A stretch of DNA of 64,000 nucleotides from Pirellulales bacterium. GTDB taxonomy: Bacteria > Planctomycetota > Planctomycetia > Pirellulales > UBA1268. How positions within the stretch are numbered: the first letter of the stretch is position 1; each line of letters begins with the position of its first letter. Under the pieces are notes generated by a model that saw nothing but the letters and a program-made list of their open reading frames with translations, was not told the origin of the DNA and searched no databases. Below, piece after piece: positions 46,778-56,023 of the stretch. A program made the translations under genes and the position numbers. The stretch lies in the NCBI GenBank assembly GCA_018401745.1, contig JAGYJY010000010.1, positions 96,443 through 160,442 of the forward strand. Reading direction: 5' to 3'.

Positions 46778-47713
46778 TCACCGCCGCTGGGCAATGGCGG
46801 TGTTGATCGCGTTCCAGAAATCATCGCTCATGCCGCTCGCATCGATAGCTTCGTAGACCTTAATCCTCCGCGGATTGTCCGGAAACTGCTCGACGACCTC
46901 CGCGGTATGAACGATAGGGGCGCCAACCATTTTCGGCGTTGCCAGCTCAGGCCGTAACAAGGCTTCAATCAAGGCCACGTCCCACATCACTTTTTCTTGG
47001 CTCTTGGCGGTCCGTGGGAACGTCTCCCAACGTTCAACGAGCAAATCCCACACGCCACCTCGCCCCTTCAAATAGTGGTCGACATCTTGCTTAGTTAGCT
47101 TCATGTCAATGCTCACCGAACGAGCCGGCATGTGGATGTACTCCACCTCCGATTCGAAGATGGCTTTGACCGCGTGGATGTCATTCCGCCAATTGAAGAT
47201 GCCGGGCCCCCATTGGCCATTCTTGTAATCCCCATCGATGAACGCAAACACGACCTTCGATTCGATCGTTGGGTCGAGCAGCAGGGCGGAGGCCAGATTG
47301 GTGCAGGCCCCGAGCGCGATGACGACCAGCTTGTCATCAGGGCTCCCCGCGTGGGCTCGTTCGATGATCAAGCGGGCCGCTGGTGAATCGACTGGCATGT
47401 CGGCCGCCGACATCGAGCGATCGCCGCCGACGGGATGCGGAATCGTCTCGTGTAGATTCATCGCCGTCAGCAACTGCTCGTTGAGCTCTTGGCTCTTGTA
47501 AACCGTGTCGTTGCTTTCGGTGGATCGGGTAAAGTGCGCCGAGGTGACTCCCTCAACCTGAAACTCAGGAGCGACCGAGGCCCGCACGATAGCGTACAGA
47601 TCATCGATTTCATTGGCCGTATCGGCGTCGACGATAACCCGCATCGGCTCCCCGGCGACACCACATCGATTGCACGACAACACCAGCAGGCAGCATAGCA
47701 AGAGAAGCTTCAT
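46778..47713 (-). CDS. Exported nucleoside hydrolase-like protein
   Basis: About 311 residues from ATG 47713. A signal peptide (LLLLCCLLVLSCNRCGVA) precedes RVIVDADTANEIDDLYAI, the calcium-binding Asp cluster of inosine-uridine nucleoside hydrolases, and later VVIALGACTNLASALL and FNWRNDIHA. The family cleaves ribosides to base and ribose. Signal-bearing forms occur in planctomycetes. An upstream ATG at 47785 is less likely. Gene lies amid rearranged DNA but is intact. Confidence 0.82.
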   Translation of the reverse strand: MKLLLLCCLLVLSCNRCGVAGEPMRVIVDADTANEIDDLYAIVRASVAPEFQVEGVTSAHFTRSTESNDTVYKSQELNEQLLTAMNLHETIPHPVGGDRSMSAADMPVDSPAARLIIERAHAGSPDDKLVVIALGACTNLASALLLDPTIESKVVFAFIDGDYKNGQWGPGIFNWRNDIHAVKAIFESEVEYIHMPARSVSIDMKLTKQDVDHYLKGRGGVWDLLVERWETFPRTAKSQEKVMWDVALIEALLRPELATPKMVGAPIVHTAEVVEQFPDNPRRIKVYEAIDASGMSDDFWNAINTAIAQRR

Positions 47714-47819
47714 GTGACCCAAGGGCTCCTTAGTTATTGGCATGAAAATCATCGATGTTGCCTCGCGCTGGCACGGCTTGCTCAAGGCCGTTAGCGCGAG
47801 CTCGCCTATTAATACAGGA

Positions 47820-47877
47820 GTCTAGCGCCCAATGGCACTCACCTTGTCGGATTATGGTGAGCGGCATTTGGCTAGAC
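47820..47877. repeat. Imperfect palindrome
   Basis: GTCTAGC at 47820-47826 pairs with GCTAGAC at 47871-47877, and CACTCACC pairs with GGTGAG inside, forming an imperfect stem of about 22 bp with a 12-base loop, upstream of the nucleoside hydrolase gene. Confidence 0.6.
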
Positions 47878-47926
47878 GTTTGACGTATTAAGACCCGACG
47901 CTGACGCGTAGCGGATCGGGGCCCGA

Positions 47927-48054
47927 CGCTAGCGGACTGTTGATTTAATCGTTTGTTGGCGATTTAAAGCCGACGGGAAATCCGTTGTCGGCAAGAGTGC
48001 CCATCCTACATCCCTTCGATCGCTAATCGCAACTAAATCAACAGTCCGCTAGCG
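47927..48054. mobile_element. MITE-like element with 21-bp perfect inverted ends
   Basis: The ends at 47927-47947 (CTAGCGGACTGTTGATTTA core) and 48034-48054 are perfect inverted repeats, enclosing 86 bp without coding capacity. The size and ends fit a non-autonomous transposon. No target-site duplication is obvious. It abuts the truncated PepSY gene. Confidence 0.6.
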
Positions 48055-48233
48055 CGTGACGGCTCACAAAGTGGGTGCCGTGTGGCTAACGCCTTGGCTA
48101 TTTGCTGCCGCCGCCAGACCCAGAGATAGGCTCCCGTGGGCATCGCGGTCGATAGCACCAGTCCGAAAAGTAGCCATAACAATCTGGTCGCCAGCCCGCC
48201 GAAACTCCCAAAGTGCACTCCCAAAGTCCACAT
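48054..48233 (-). pseudogene. C-terminal fragment of a PepSY-associated TM protein
   Basis: LGVHFGSFGGLATRLLWLLFG, then a hydrophobic stretch and WVWRRQ, matches the last helix region of PepSY-TM (iron-uptake-linked) proteins. Upstream sequence is lost, and the downstream end runs into the MITE-like inverted repeat. Confidence 0.55.
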
Positions 48234-48430
48234 TGATTATCGGTGCTGGACGCGAGGTGAAACCCAAAGCCCCAAGGCGGCCGAACTCGGAGAGACTCCG
48301 CGCTGACGGCAGAAAAATGCCACTCCAGGGTGGGGAGGGCGGCCGTTCCGGGAGCAGCTGATGAGGTGCCGGAAAACGAGGCACCAGCCTCACCAGCGGC
48401 CCATGGGATCGGAAATGCCTGTGGACATGG

Positions 48431-48457
48431 TTGCGGATGTGCCATTGACCGGACTAC
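48431..48457 (+). repeat. Partial copy of the 88-bp junction repeat
   Basis: TTGCGGATGTGCCATTGACC matches the right end of the repeat at 53143, 55223 and 62893 with one mismatch. The left part is absent. Confidence 0.45.
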
Positions 48458-48716
48458 CCTTCGAGCACCGGGGCGACAAGGCTCATCTGCGACTTGCTCT
48501 CCGGGAGGAAAAAAGATGCTGGTTCGTACAGCGTGCTCACGACATGCAGCCATGCGGAATCCGAAAGAAAGGGCCCTCGCCGTTGTCGCGCGACGGTCCG
48601 ACGTCGGCAGCTGTCGACCACGAGCCTGATGGCGACAACGATTCTGGCTACGATCGACTGTTCGCGGCGGGCCACTCGTCCTGCCACTTTTCGTACCAGC
48701 TCCCGCGATACACACC

Positions 48717-49784
<1,068 letters not shown>

Positions 49785-49790
49785 CGCCGC

Positions 49791-49950
49791 AAACCGGCTG
49801 GCGGTCGGCTGCCAAACGCCGATGTCGCACGCCCCTGGCTTGATCGCAGCTGAGGAATACACCTTCTATGGCCGCATCATCGGCTGAGGCTGGTCGCTGG
49901 GAGGAGGCCGAGCAGGCCGCTCTCCGGTTTCGTCACGACCAGCTCCGCTA
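49791..49950 (+). pseudogene. Decayed partial copy of the small lipoprotein gene
   Basis: 49791-49837 matches 45816-45862 and 49836-49950 matches 46021-46140; the middle 158 bp are deleted at a TG microhomology and a further 5-bp deletion breaks the frame. Confidence 0.85.
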
Positions 49951-52605
49951 ACTGTCCGTGGGCTCGACGAGCAGGTTGGCCACGAGGGCCGACCAGCCGG
50001 TCTGGTGGGCTGCGCCGCAGCCGCGGCCGGTGTCGCCGTCGAAATACTCGTAGAAGAGCACGAGATCCCGCCAGGCGGGATCCGCCGCGTAGCGGGCCTC
50101 CTCGCCATGGCAGGGCCGCCGACCGGTCGCGTCGGGCAGGAAGATGCTCGCCACCCGGCGACCGAGCTCGTCGGCCACCTCGGCCAGCGTGCACCACCGG
50201 CCTGAGCCGGTCGGGCATTCGACGCGGAGGGAGTCGCCGTAGTACTCAGCATACCGCCGCAGCGACTCGATCAGCATGAAGTTCATCGGCAGCCAGATGG
50301 GGCCCCGCCAGTTGGAGTTGCCGCCGAACAGCCCGCCGTCGGCCTCGCCCGGCACGTAGGCCACGCGGTGCTCGCCGCCGCCGGCGTTGAACACGAACGG
50401 CTCCGCGGCGTGCACTCGCGAGAGCGAACGGATGCCGTAGGGCGAGAGAAACTCCTCCTCGTCGAGCACGCGGCGGAGGATCCGCTCGAGTCGCGTCCGG
50501 GAGACCGCCGAGAGCAGGTAGCGACCATCGGGCCCTTTGCCGGGCAGGTCGAGATGAGCCGCCTGCTCGGGGCGGTTGGCGGCGAACCATTCGACCCGGC
50601 GGCGGAAGGCCGGCAGCCGATCGAGCAGGCGGCGGTCGAACGTCTCCACGGCAAACAGCGGCACCAGGCCCACGATCGAGCGGCACTTCAGCGGCACCAT
50701 CCGGCCGTCGACATGGAGATGGTCGTAATAGAAGCCGTCTTCCTCATTCCAGAGGCCGGTGCCGTCGAGCGTGTTGATGGCGGTGACGATCGCCAGGTAG
50801 TGCTCAAAAAACTTGCGGACCATGTCTTCGTAGGCGGGGTCATCGACCGCGAGCTCCACGGCGATCGCGAGCATCTCGGCGGCGAAGTGGGCCATCCAGG
50901 CGGTGCCGTCGGCCTGCTCGAGGTGGCCGGCGATCGGCAGCGGCTTGGAGCGGTCGAAGACGCCGATGTTGTCGAGCCCGAGGAAGCCGCCGGAGAAGAG
51001 GTGGCGGCCGGTCCGGTCGGCGCGGTTGACCCACCAGGTGAAGTTGAGCGCAAGCTTGTGGAACACGCGGGCGAGGAAGAACCGGTCGCTGCGGCCAGTC
51101 ATCTCGTAGACCCGGCGGCAGGCAGCGGCGTGGACCGGCGGATTGACGTCGGCGAAGTTGAACTCGTAAGCGGGCACTTGGCCGTTTGGATGCTGATACC
51201 GCTCGCGGAGGAAGCGGACGAGCTGGTCCTTGGCGAAGTCGGGATCGACCAGCGCATGGGCGATCATCTGGAAGGCGGTGTCCCAGACGGCGAACCAGGG
51301 AAACTCCCAGGCGTCGGGCACGGCCAGCACGTCGCGGGCATGGAGGTGGGGCCAGTCGTGGTTGGGATGGTCGCGGTGGGCCGGGGGCGCCGGCTGGTCG
51401 GGATCGCCCGCCACCCACCGCGGCACGTCGTAGAAGTAAAACTGCTGGCTCCAGACGAGCCCCGCGGCCGCCTGCCGCACCACCGAGCGAGCGTCGGGGG
51501 CGAGGTGGCCGGCGAAGCCCGCGTGAAACGCATCGGCCTCGGCGATTCGCTGGGTGAAGACGGCCTCGAAGTTCTTGCCAAAGAGCTGCCCCGCGGGCTG
51601 CCGGTCGGCATCCTCGCCGCGGAGCCGCAAGGCGACCACGGCCTGCCCGCCAGGGGCGAGGTCGAGCTTGTGGACGGCGGCCGCCTTGGTGCCGGTGCGG
51701 GCCGGGTTGATGGCGGTGCGGTCGCCTGCAATGAGCCAGTCGTGAAACGCGTCTTTGACGTGGGGCGTGCGATTGGCGGCGGCAAAGAGCCGCTCGGCAT
51801 TGGTCTCGTTGTCGGTGACGATCCACTCTGGCGAGTCGCGGGCGTTGAGCCGGTAGCGGCCGAGCGTGGAGTGCTCAGCCACCACGCCGCCCTCGCAGGC
51901 CGTGATCCGCGGCTCGCCCCAGACCACCTCGGGGCCCGCGCCCCAGGCCCAGGTGTTGCGAAACCAAAGAGTCGGCAGGAGCCAGAGCGTGGCCGCCTCG
52001 GGGCCGGCGTTGGTGGCGGTGATGCGGATGCAGATGTCGGTGGGCGACGCCTTGGCGTATTCCACCCGGACGTCGAAGAACCGGTCGCCGGCGAAGACGC
52101 CCGTATCGAGGAGCTCGTATTCACGGTCGGCATAGCCGCGGCGGGCGTTCTCGGCGAGCAGCTCGGCGTAGGGAAAGGCCCGCTGCGGGTAGCGGTAGCA
52201 GGCCGCCAGGTAGCTCGCCGTGGGCGTGGCGTCGAGGTAGTAGTAGAGCTCCTTCACGTCTTCGCCATGGTTGCCCTCGGGGTTTGCCAGGCCGAAGAGC
52301 CGCTCCTTGAGGATGGCATCATGGCCGTTCCAAAGCGCGAGCGAAAAGGCGAGCCGGCACTGATGGTCGGCGATCCCGAGCAGGCCATCCTCGCCCCAGC
52401 GGTAGGCCCGGCTGCGAGCATGCTCGTGGGGGAAGGATCGCCACACGTCGCCGTCGGCCGAATAGTCTTCCCGCACCGTGCCCCACTGCCGCTCCGCGAG
52501 ATACGGCCCCCAGAGTTTCCAGGGTCGGGGCGGGTGGCGGGAGTCAGCCAGCCGCTGCCCTTCGGCCGAGGCAGGCGGGGAAGAGGGGGCGTTGGGTTCG
52601 GCCAC
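49948..52605 (-). CDS. MGH1-type glycoside hydrolase (GH63 glucosidase-like)
   Basis: The 885-residue protein matches the bacterial MGH1/GH63-like glucosidases. N-terminal [44 protein letters not shown] is the family signature, and the (alpha/alpha)6 catalytic part includes AWMAHFAAEMLAIAVELA, GLWNEEDGFYYD (acid Glu-Asp) and GNSNWRGPIWLPMNFMLIESL. It has no signal peptide, so it probably acts on intracellular alpha-glucosides. Its 5' end (to 52328) is duplicated at 62984, and its 3' end at 46138. Confidence 0.87.
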   Translation of the reverse strand: MAEPNAPSSPPASAEGQRLADSRHPPRPWKLWGPYLAERQWGTVREDYSADGDVWRSFPHEHARSRAYRWGEDGLLGIADHQCRLAFSLALWNGHDAILKERLFGLANPEGNHGEDVKELYYYLDATPTASYLAACYRYPQRAFPYAELLAENARRGYADREYELLDTGVFAGDRFFDVRVEYAKASPTDICIRITATNAGPEAATLWLLPTLWFRNTWAWGAGPEVVWGEPRITACEGGVVAEHSTLGRYRLNARDSPEWIVTDNETNAERLFAAANRTPHVKDAFHDWLIAGDRTAINPARTGTKAAAVHKLDLAPGGQAVVALRLRGEDADRQPAGQLFGKNFEAVFTQRIAEADAFHAGFAGHLAPDARSVVRQAAAGLVWSQQFYFYDVPRWVAGDPDQPAPPAHRDHPNHDWPHLHARDVLAVPDAWEFPWFAVWDTAFQMIAHALVDPDFAKDQLVRFLRERYQHPNGQVPAYEFNFADVNPPVHAAACRRVYEMTGRSDRFFLARVFHKLALNFTWWVNRADRTGRHLFSGGFLGLDNIGVFDRSKPLPIAGHLEQADGTAWMAHFAAEMLAIAVELAVDDPAYEDMVRKFFEHYLAIVTAINTLDGTGLWNEEDGFYYDHLHVDGRMVPLKCRSIVGLVPLFAVETFDRRLLDRLPAFRRRVEWFAANRPEQAAHLDLPGKGPDGRYLLSAVSRTRLERILRRVLDEEEFLSPYGIRSLSRVHAAEPFVFNAGGGEHRVAYVPGEADGGLFGGNSNWRGPIWLPMNFMLIESLRRYAEYYGDSLRVECPTGSGRWCTLAEVADELGRRVASIFLPDATGRRPCHGEEARYAADPAWRDLVLFYEYFDGDTGRGCGAAHQTGWSALVANLLVEPTDS

Positions 52606-53150
52606 GGCATCAACTCAGCAGGTGGCGGCGAGTCGGTTCGCCGAATCCGGAGCCGCCATGACCGCCGGCAGCATGCGAACTGCCCACAGCAACACGTGCG
52701 GATCCTATCATCGGGGCCTTGGGGAGCGGTAGCACGGCATGGTGCAGGGCGGCCCCCTTCTTGGATACCGTTTTGTGGCGAACAGCGCTGCCCCGCAGGC
52801 AGTGCACGGCTGTTTCCTCAAGCCGCCCGCCTCGCCGATCACGTCATCCCGCCGGTGCCCGTGCGGCAGTGGGTAATCTCGGTGACCGACGGCGTGTTCG
52901 TGCCGGCTGCCGACGACGCAGAGCGTGATGCTCCGCCGGCATTCCTGCCGGCCCGACCGTCACGGCCGGGGGAGAAGTTTCCGCTCGAGTGCCCGGGGTG
53001 TGACGGTACCTCCGGCTGATCGCATTCATCTTGTTTTACCAGTGCGAGACCATCCCTGGCCTTCGCACTGTTGGCAACCTCCGGTTGCTACGGACATCCT
53101 GTCCGCGAGCCGGGGCCGATCCGGAAAATCCTCACACACCTCGGCGAACC
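52328..53150. repeat. 0.82-kb duplication, copy A
   Basis: Matches 62984-63807 with few differences. It covers the first 93 codons of the glucosidase, its upstream region and an IS91-like remnant. Confidence 0.9.
52810..53150 (+). mobile_element. IS91-like transposase remnant A
   Basis: Fragments LADHVIPPVPVRQWV and DGVF, then FPLECPGC (zinc-finger part), lie in + frames as in IS91 transposases; the core between RQWV and DGVF is deleted. About 80 bp (53030-53110) not found in remnant B interrupt the zinc-finger region. Confidence 0.65.
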
Positions 53151-53230
53151 GACACCGGACGGCCGACACGCCCAATCTCGCTGCTCACGGGCAGTCCGTC
53201 AGCCGGAAGACCGTTGCGGAAGTGCCATTG
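53143..53230. repeat. 88-bp junction repeat, copy 1
   Basis: Nearly identical to 55223-55310 and to 62893-62972. It contains ACACGCCCAATCTCGCTGCT and ends at GTGCCATTG. Here it separates the IS91 remnant from a truncated DUF3500 gene. Confidence 0.88.
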
Positions 53231-53242
53231 ACCGGCCTGTCC

Positions 53243-53440
53243 TTTGGACTCGTCCACCACGGCTGGGACGAGCTCCACTTCGCCTGGGCCGGCGCCCTCG
53301 AGCCGGGCAAGGGCCATTATTACCGGCTCGAAGGCCTGTCGTTCGTGGTTGAGTTCGTGAACGTCCAGCCCGACGCCGAGGGCAACCCCGCCAACCACAT
53401 CCACTGCATCTGGCGAGACAAGACGGGCGATTTCCGCTGA
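53243..53440 (+). pseudogene. C-terminal fragment of a DUF3500 protein
   Basis: DELHFAWAGALEPGKGHYYR, then VVEFVNVQ and NHIHCIWRD, is the conserved DUF3500 end. The N-terminal 300 or so residues are missing, replaced by the 88-bp repeat just before it. Confidence 0.75.
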
Positions 53441-53560
53441 GTCGATCGGAGATCCTCGGCACCAACCCGCCGCACGGCGGTTGACGGCGCTCTTTCCTCC
53501 GGGATACATTCGAGATGACCATGTTGGTCATTTCAGGCGTGTCCGCCATTGGAGCAAGCC

Positions 53561-53797
53561 ATGAAACGGGTTCAGATCGCCGAAGCCAAGGCGCACTTTT
53601 CCGCACTCGTGGAGCGGGTCGAAGCCGGGGAGGAGATCGTGATCACGCGGCGAAGCAAGCCGGTGGCCCGGCTCGTACCCGAGCCGCGAACGACGCGTGC
53701 AGCGGTCGATGTGTTCCGGGCAGCGTGGATGCTCGGCGGTCTTGATCTGCCGCGGATCGTCGAGCTACCACTCGACGATGTCGATTTGGATCGATGA
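53561..53797 (+). CDS. Phd/YefM-family antitoxin
   Basis: 78 residues from ATG 53561. MKRVQIAEAKAHFSALVERV, then GEEIVITRRSKPVARLVP is the Phd/YefM DNA-binding fold; the acidic tail ELPLDDVDLDR neutralises the toxin. The gene ends 1 bp before the PIN toxin start. Confidence 0.9.
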   Translation: MKRVQIAEAKAHFSALVERVEAGEEIVITRRSKPVARLVPEPRTTRAAVDVFRAAWMLGGLDLPRIVELPLDDVDLDR

Positions 53798-53798
53798 G

Positions 53799-54203
53799 AT
53801 GCCGTTTCTCCTCGATACGAACATCCTGATCGCCATGAGCAAGCAACGGCCCGGGCTTGCAGAGCGACTGGAGGGCATTCCCGCCGACGCGGTCGTGCTC
53901 TCTTCGGTCGTGGTCGCCGAGATCGAATATGGGATCGCGAAAAGCGGCCGACGGCAGCACAACCGACGGGTGTTCGACACCCTGCTGTCGGGTTTTCAAG
54001 TCCTCCCCTTCGATGCTGCCGCCGCGAGGCTGTACGGCCCGATCCGGGCCGACCTCGAAAAGCGCGGCCGGCTGATCGGTCCCTACGACCTCATGATCGC
54101 CGCCCACGCCCGGTCGGTCGAGGCGGTGCTGGTGACCGACAACACCAAGGAATTCGGCCGCGTCGCAGGATTGAGAACTGAAAACTGGCTCGTGACCATG
54201 TGA
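53799..54203 (+). CDS. vapC: VapC-type PIN-domain toxin
   Basis: 134 residues from ATG 53799. LLDTNILIAM carries the first Asp, VVVAEIEYGIAKS the Glu, IGPYDLMIAAHA the second Asp and LVTDNTKEFGRV the last acidic cluster: the full PIN nuclease set. VapC toxins cut tRNA or rRNA. Preceded by its Phd antitoxin, forming an operon. Confidence 0.92.
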   Translation: MPFLLDTNILIAMSKQRPGLAERLEGIPADAVVLSSVVVAEIEYGIAKSGRRQHNRRVFDTLLSGFQVLPFDAAAARLYGPIRADLEKRGRLIGPYDLMIAAHARSVEAVLVTDNTKEFGRVAGLRTENWLVTM

Positions 54204-54222
54204 GCTTCGAGCCGCCCGTGGA

Positions 54223-55033
54223 TCAGAAAGCCAGCCGCAGGCCGACGTCGTCGTTGCCCTCGACGGGCTCGGCCCCGGCTGGCACCGGCCCGGCGTGACG
54301 TGAGCGTGTCCTCGACCTCAGCCGTCGCCTTCACGACCACCTGGTAGGGCTGCGGCTTGGGCAACAGCATTGTGCCGGCGATATCGCTCGGCAGCAGGAA
54401 GCACCGGTAGAGAAGCGCGAGCGGGCCGTCGAACGGCATCGGCGTCGGACATCGACCGCAACAGTTCCATCGTCGAAGTGCCCCGCGCGGCGTCCGACAG
54501 ATCGCCGAGCGTGGCCAGTCCAAAGGCCTCCTCGCCGAGGAAGGCTCGCTGGTACCTGACCGGCGTCTCCACGAAGTCACGTAGCGAGTCCTTGTCGAGC
54601 GGCGGGAGATCACTTTTTTCGAGCCGCGGCAGCACGTCCGCGAGCGTCCCGAGCGCGACCGCGTCGATCGCCTGCCCGACAAGCCGGCTGATGAGGATCG
54701 GTTCGCTGGCAGCGTGCATCCCGAGTCGGTGGATGCGGACGACGTCTGCCAGCGCCTGCTCGCCGTCGCTGTCGGCGGCCGCCCGCCGGGCCGCGACCGC
54801 GAGCAACCGAGCCGCCTCACAACCGCCGCCGAAAGGGCTATCGCGACGAGCGCCGCCCTGCTGCCGGCATCGAGGCCGGAACTGGCCCGCTCGACCGGAC
54901 CGCGGTTTTCGGCCAGTGTATCCCGCACGGCGGCGAGTACCTGGTCGCGGTGTCCGGCTGGCAGCGCGAGGCCGGCTCTGGCGACGAGCCGCCGTTCAAC
55001 AGCGTCGAGACTCGGGTCATCGAGATCGCTCAT
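54223..55033 (-). pseudogene. Degenerate gene of unknown function
   Basis: Pieces read in three frames: MSDLDDPSLDAVERRLVARAG with further N-terminal sequence; then RLLAVAARRAAADSDGEQAL through EKSDLPPLDKDSLRDFVETP; then GPLALLYRCFLLPSDIAGTM and finally EPVEGNDDVGLRLAF. Switches lie near 54820, 54420 and 54290. The pieces follow one order, as in one planctomycete protein of about 265 residues, not identified. The N-terminal 70 residues may come from another gene. Confidence 0.6.
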
Positions 55034-55038
55034 CGATT

Positions 55039-55080
55039 CTCCTTCCGGTCAGCGAGGGCCTCCTTCCGGTCAGCGAGGGC
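55039..55080 (-). repeat. 21-bp tandem duplication with ribosome-binding sequence
   Basis: Two perfect 21-bp units (55039-55059, 55060-55080), 5 bp before the start of the degenerate gene on the minus strand. Each carries GGAAGGAG. Confidence 0.85.
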
Positions 55081-55222
55081 AGCGCGGAGTTTTTCGAGTG
55101 CGTAGCGGTAGCGTCTGAGCGGTGCCGGACGCAAGCCGTCGAAGCGCCGGGAACGGTAAACTGGGACGCGGTCTGCGCTGACGCACGAAAACAACCACTG
55201 CAGGCAGCGTCTGCGGCGCTTT

Positions 55223-55310
55223 GGCGAACAGACACCGGACGGCCGACACGCCCAATCTCGCTGCTCACGGGCAGTCCGTCAGCCGGAAGACCGTTGCGGA
55301 AGTGCCATTG
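55223..55310. repeat. 88-bp junction repeat, copy 2
   Basis: Matches copy 1 over the whole 88 bp with about three differences. It lies between the degenerate gene and the MazF-type module. Confidence 0.88.
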
Positions 55311-55422
55311 GCAGGGCTATCCATCGCCCGGATTCCACAGGCTGCAAGCAAAGCGGCCACGGGTCTTCTCGCCCGCTGCGGTTCTTGTCTACCGATGCAG
55401 AACCGTCGTAGGATATGGAGTC

Positions 55423-55656
55423 ATGAGCACCGCAGACATTCTCAACGAGTTGTCGAGATTGACTCCGTCAGAGCGGCGTCAAGTTGCCCGGCGTTTGGCG
55501 GAACTCGACCATGGCTCGATCGATCTGCAGAGTCGGGGTATCGATGGAGCGGGTGCCGCTGAGTTGCGATGGCTGTTGTCGCAGTTCGCCGACGACTGGG
55601 ATAGCCCCGAGATGACCCCGTATGACACCTATGACGCCGCCAAGTCCACGATGTAA
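55423..55656 (+). CDS. Putative antitoxin of a MazF/PemK pair
   Basis: 77 residues: TADILNELSRLTPSERRQVARRLAELD resembles the helix start of small addiction-module proteins; the C-terminal half is acidic (FADDWDSPEMTPYDTYD). It overlaps the toxin gene by 35 bp. Antitoxin role is inferred from size and overlap. Confidence 0.7.
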   Translation: MSTADILNELSRLTPSERRQVARRLAELDHGSIDLQSRGIDGAGAAELRWLLSQFADDWDSPEMTPYDTYDAAKSTM

Positions 55657-55990
55657 TCGCGGCGATGTCGTGCTGGTTCTCTTCCCCCACTCCGACTTCA
55701 AGTCTGCAAAGCAGCGGCCGGCGTTGGTGGTGCAGGCTGACGGGTTGCAGACGGGGCTTGCGCAGGTCGTGGTTGCCATGATCAGCGGCCGTGTTTTCCG
55801 GGCAGGCCATCCGAGCCGTGTTCTCATCGAGCTTGCAACACCCGACGGACTCCAGTCAGGCCTCCTGGGAGACTCGGTCGTCATGACTGACAATCTGGCA
55901 ACCATCACCGAGGCTGCGATTGACCGTGTGATCGGGCATTTGCCGATGGGTGAGATTGACGTCGCCCTGCGACATACGCTCGGGCTCTGA
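55622..55990 (+). CDS. PemK/MazF-family endoribonuclease toxin
   Basis: 122 residues: CNRGDVVLVLFPHSDFKSAKQRPALVVQ is the MazF/PemK start with its Arg/Pro segment, and SVVMTDNLATI matches the second conserved region. Such toxins cut mRNA. The gene is 34 bp upstream of the IS66 left end and seems intact. Confidence 0.88.
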   Translation: MTPMTPPSPRCNRGDVVLVLFPHSDFKSAKQRPALVVQADGLQTGLAQVVVAMISGRVFRAGHPSRVLIELATPDGLQSGLLGDSVVMTDNLATITEAAIDRVIGHLPMGEIDVALRHTLGL

Positions 55991-56023
55991 GCAGAAGTGG
56001 TACTCTGAGGCGTTCGTTTCGGC

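Larger units (their letters stand above)
47714..48716. other. 1-kb region without an intact gene
   Basis: Holds an imperfect hairpin (47820-47877), a short inverted-repeat element (47927-48054), a PepSY gene fragment (48054-48233) and a partial copy (about 48431-48457) of the 88-bp repeat. From 48234 to 48716 no ORF resembles a known family. Confidence 0.6.

Noticed and set aside
48234..48716. Overlapping ORFs on both strands upstream of the HAD phosphatase
   Set aside because: None shows a recognised domain, signal peptide or start context; probably rearranged non-coding DNA.
50368..53019. 883-codon + strand ORF antisense to the glucosidase
   Set aside because: A GC-rich shadow: its frame mirrors the codon pattern of the minus-strand gene, which has clear MGH1/GH63 motifs. 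No family resemblance on the + strand.
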